This document shows, piece by piece, positions 63,541 to 64,000 of a stretch of 64,000 nucleotides of DNA. Both the position numbers and the translations under genes were made by a program. Each line of letters starts with the position of its first letter. Positions within the stretch are counted from its first letter, which is position 1. The DNA comes from Pseudonocardiales bacterium (GTDB lineage Bacteria > Actinomycetota > Actinomycetes > Mycobacteriales > Pseudonocardiaceae), in NCBI GenBank assembly GCA_019247305.1, contig JAFAPC010000107.1, forward strand, positions 1-64,000, in the 5' to 3' direction. The notes under the pieces were generated by a model. The model was given only the letters and a program-made list of their open reading frames with translations. It searched no databases and had not been told where the DNA came from.

Positions 63541-63815
63541 CGGTCAACCCCCCGAGCGCAACCCGGGCAGCACTGACCCTGCGGGACGTCGAACACGGCG
63601 GTCTGGCGCAGCAACCGGTGCCCGCACCGCGCCACGTACACCAGCACCGAATGCTCGCCGCCGGGATCGATGGCGTGCTCGCGACCATCCACCCGGCTCC
63701 ACCCCCACAGCAGCACAACAGGACCCGACTCCCCCACTAGAGGCTCCACTGACCGCCCACACTCCGCAGGACTCGCGATGTGAGCGGCAGGCTCCCCCAG
63801 CGCCCGAGGACTCAC
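63537..63815 (-). CDS. hypothetical small protein with C-terminal CCxxC
   Basis: GTG 63815 follows GGGGAGGAC and overlaps the stop of the upstream gene (GTGA). The 92-residue protein contains LLWGWSRVDGREHAIDPGGE, then VARCGHRLLRQTAVFDVPQG and QCCPGCARG at the end, a pattern of a small zinc-binding protein. Its own stop overlaps the next start. Function unknown. Confidence 0.6.
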   Translation of the reverse strand: MSPRALGEPAAHIASPAECGRSVEPLVGESGPVVLLWGWSRVDGREHAIDPGGEHSVLVYVARCGHRLLRQTAVFDVPQGQCCPGCARGVDR

Positions 63816-64000
63816 GACGTCCTCCCCGCGGCCACGCAGTCCTCGCACAAGCCCCGCGACTCACTACTCAGGGTGTCAGGCGCGGGCGAGACCACGCGAC
63901 CACACCACGCGCGCTCCCCGCCCTGCACCGCCGCACCACCAGCGTCCAGACGATGCAGCCACTGATCCCTCACACACCGCACCCACCGAGGACCAGCAGC
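63812..64000 (-). CDS. hypothetical small protein, cut by the window edge
   Basis: The minus-strand frame is open to the end of the window and stops with a TGA overlapping the next start (63812-63814). Visible residues include RWVRCVRDQWLHRLDAGGAA, then GERAWCGRVVSPAPDTLSSE and RGLCEDCVAAGRTS, with a C-terminal CxxC. A GTG at 63982 is a possible start. It is the first visible gene of the six-gene chain. Confidence 0.5.
   Translation of the reverse strand, partial: AAGPRWVRCVRDQWLHRLDAGGAAVQGGERAWCGRVVSPAPDTLSSESRGLCEDCVAAGRTS

Overview
The window is high-GC actinobacterial chromosome. Its gene content (FadD15-like acyl-CoA ligase, an LpqW-like lipoprotein next to typA, CtpI-type P-ATPase, DUF3515 next to ddl, solo DUF742, XRE-TPR regulators) suggests a member of the Pseudonocardiales or a close relative. 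This assignment rests on gene families and synteny as I remember them; no database was searched. No rRNA, tRNA or CRISPR array was seen.

Layout. 1-4.3 kb is a mobile-element scrap yard: IS5- and IS6-like fragments, and an IS110-family element sitting inside an XRE-TPR regulator gene. The non-coding left end of that element carries short matches to its own target flank and to its own right end, as expected of a bridge RNA. 4.3-8.9 kb is a giant P-type ATPase with a possible coupled leader ORF. 8.9-16.9 kb holds a ribose-type sugar ABC importer, a metabolite:proton symporter and a long-chain acyl-CoA ligase. 17-23 kb is the conserved typA-lpqW block with an extra solute-binding lipoprotein, followed by a pterin dehydratase. 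23-28 kb is accessory: a RelBE-type toxin-antitoxin pair, a frameshifted NACHT NTPase with a long Gly-Leu-Val membrane tail, and an XRE-TPR regulator. 28-46 kb is mainly housekeeping (SGNH hydrolase, ychF, rmuC, ung, thiL, ddl, cysteine dioxygenase, a trans-sulfuration enzyme, DUF1015, UbiA, a hydroxyisobutyrate dehydrogenase-like protein, a methyltransferase). 46-50 kb has small stress- or copper-associated proteins. 50-52 kb carries recQ.

The most interesting block is 53.6-61.4 kb, a compact seven-gene operon bounded by a group II intron reverse-transcriptase remnant and an IS3-like remnant. It encodes a sugar transporter, a GMD-like nucleotide-sugar dehydratase, a NeuB-SAF-xylose isomerase-like fusion, an HddC-GmhB fusion, GmhA, an HddA-type heptose kinase and a HAD phosphatase. 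Together these look able to make GDP-D-glycero-alpha-D-manno-heptose from sedoheptulose 7-phosphate and then modify it, in a lineage that has no LPS. No glycosyltransferase is present, so the end product is unknown.

61.5-64 kb has an A+T-richer orphan gene preceded by a perfect palindrome, then a chain of six very small, mostly cysteine-containing genes with overlapping or near-touching ends. Several genes in the window carry single-base lesions (NACHT, an HTH protein, a 48.8-kb hypothetical, a monooxygenase, the IS110 transposase), which means either real decay or residual sequence errors.
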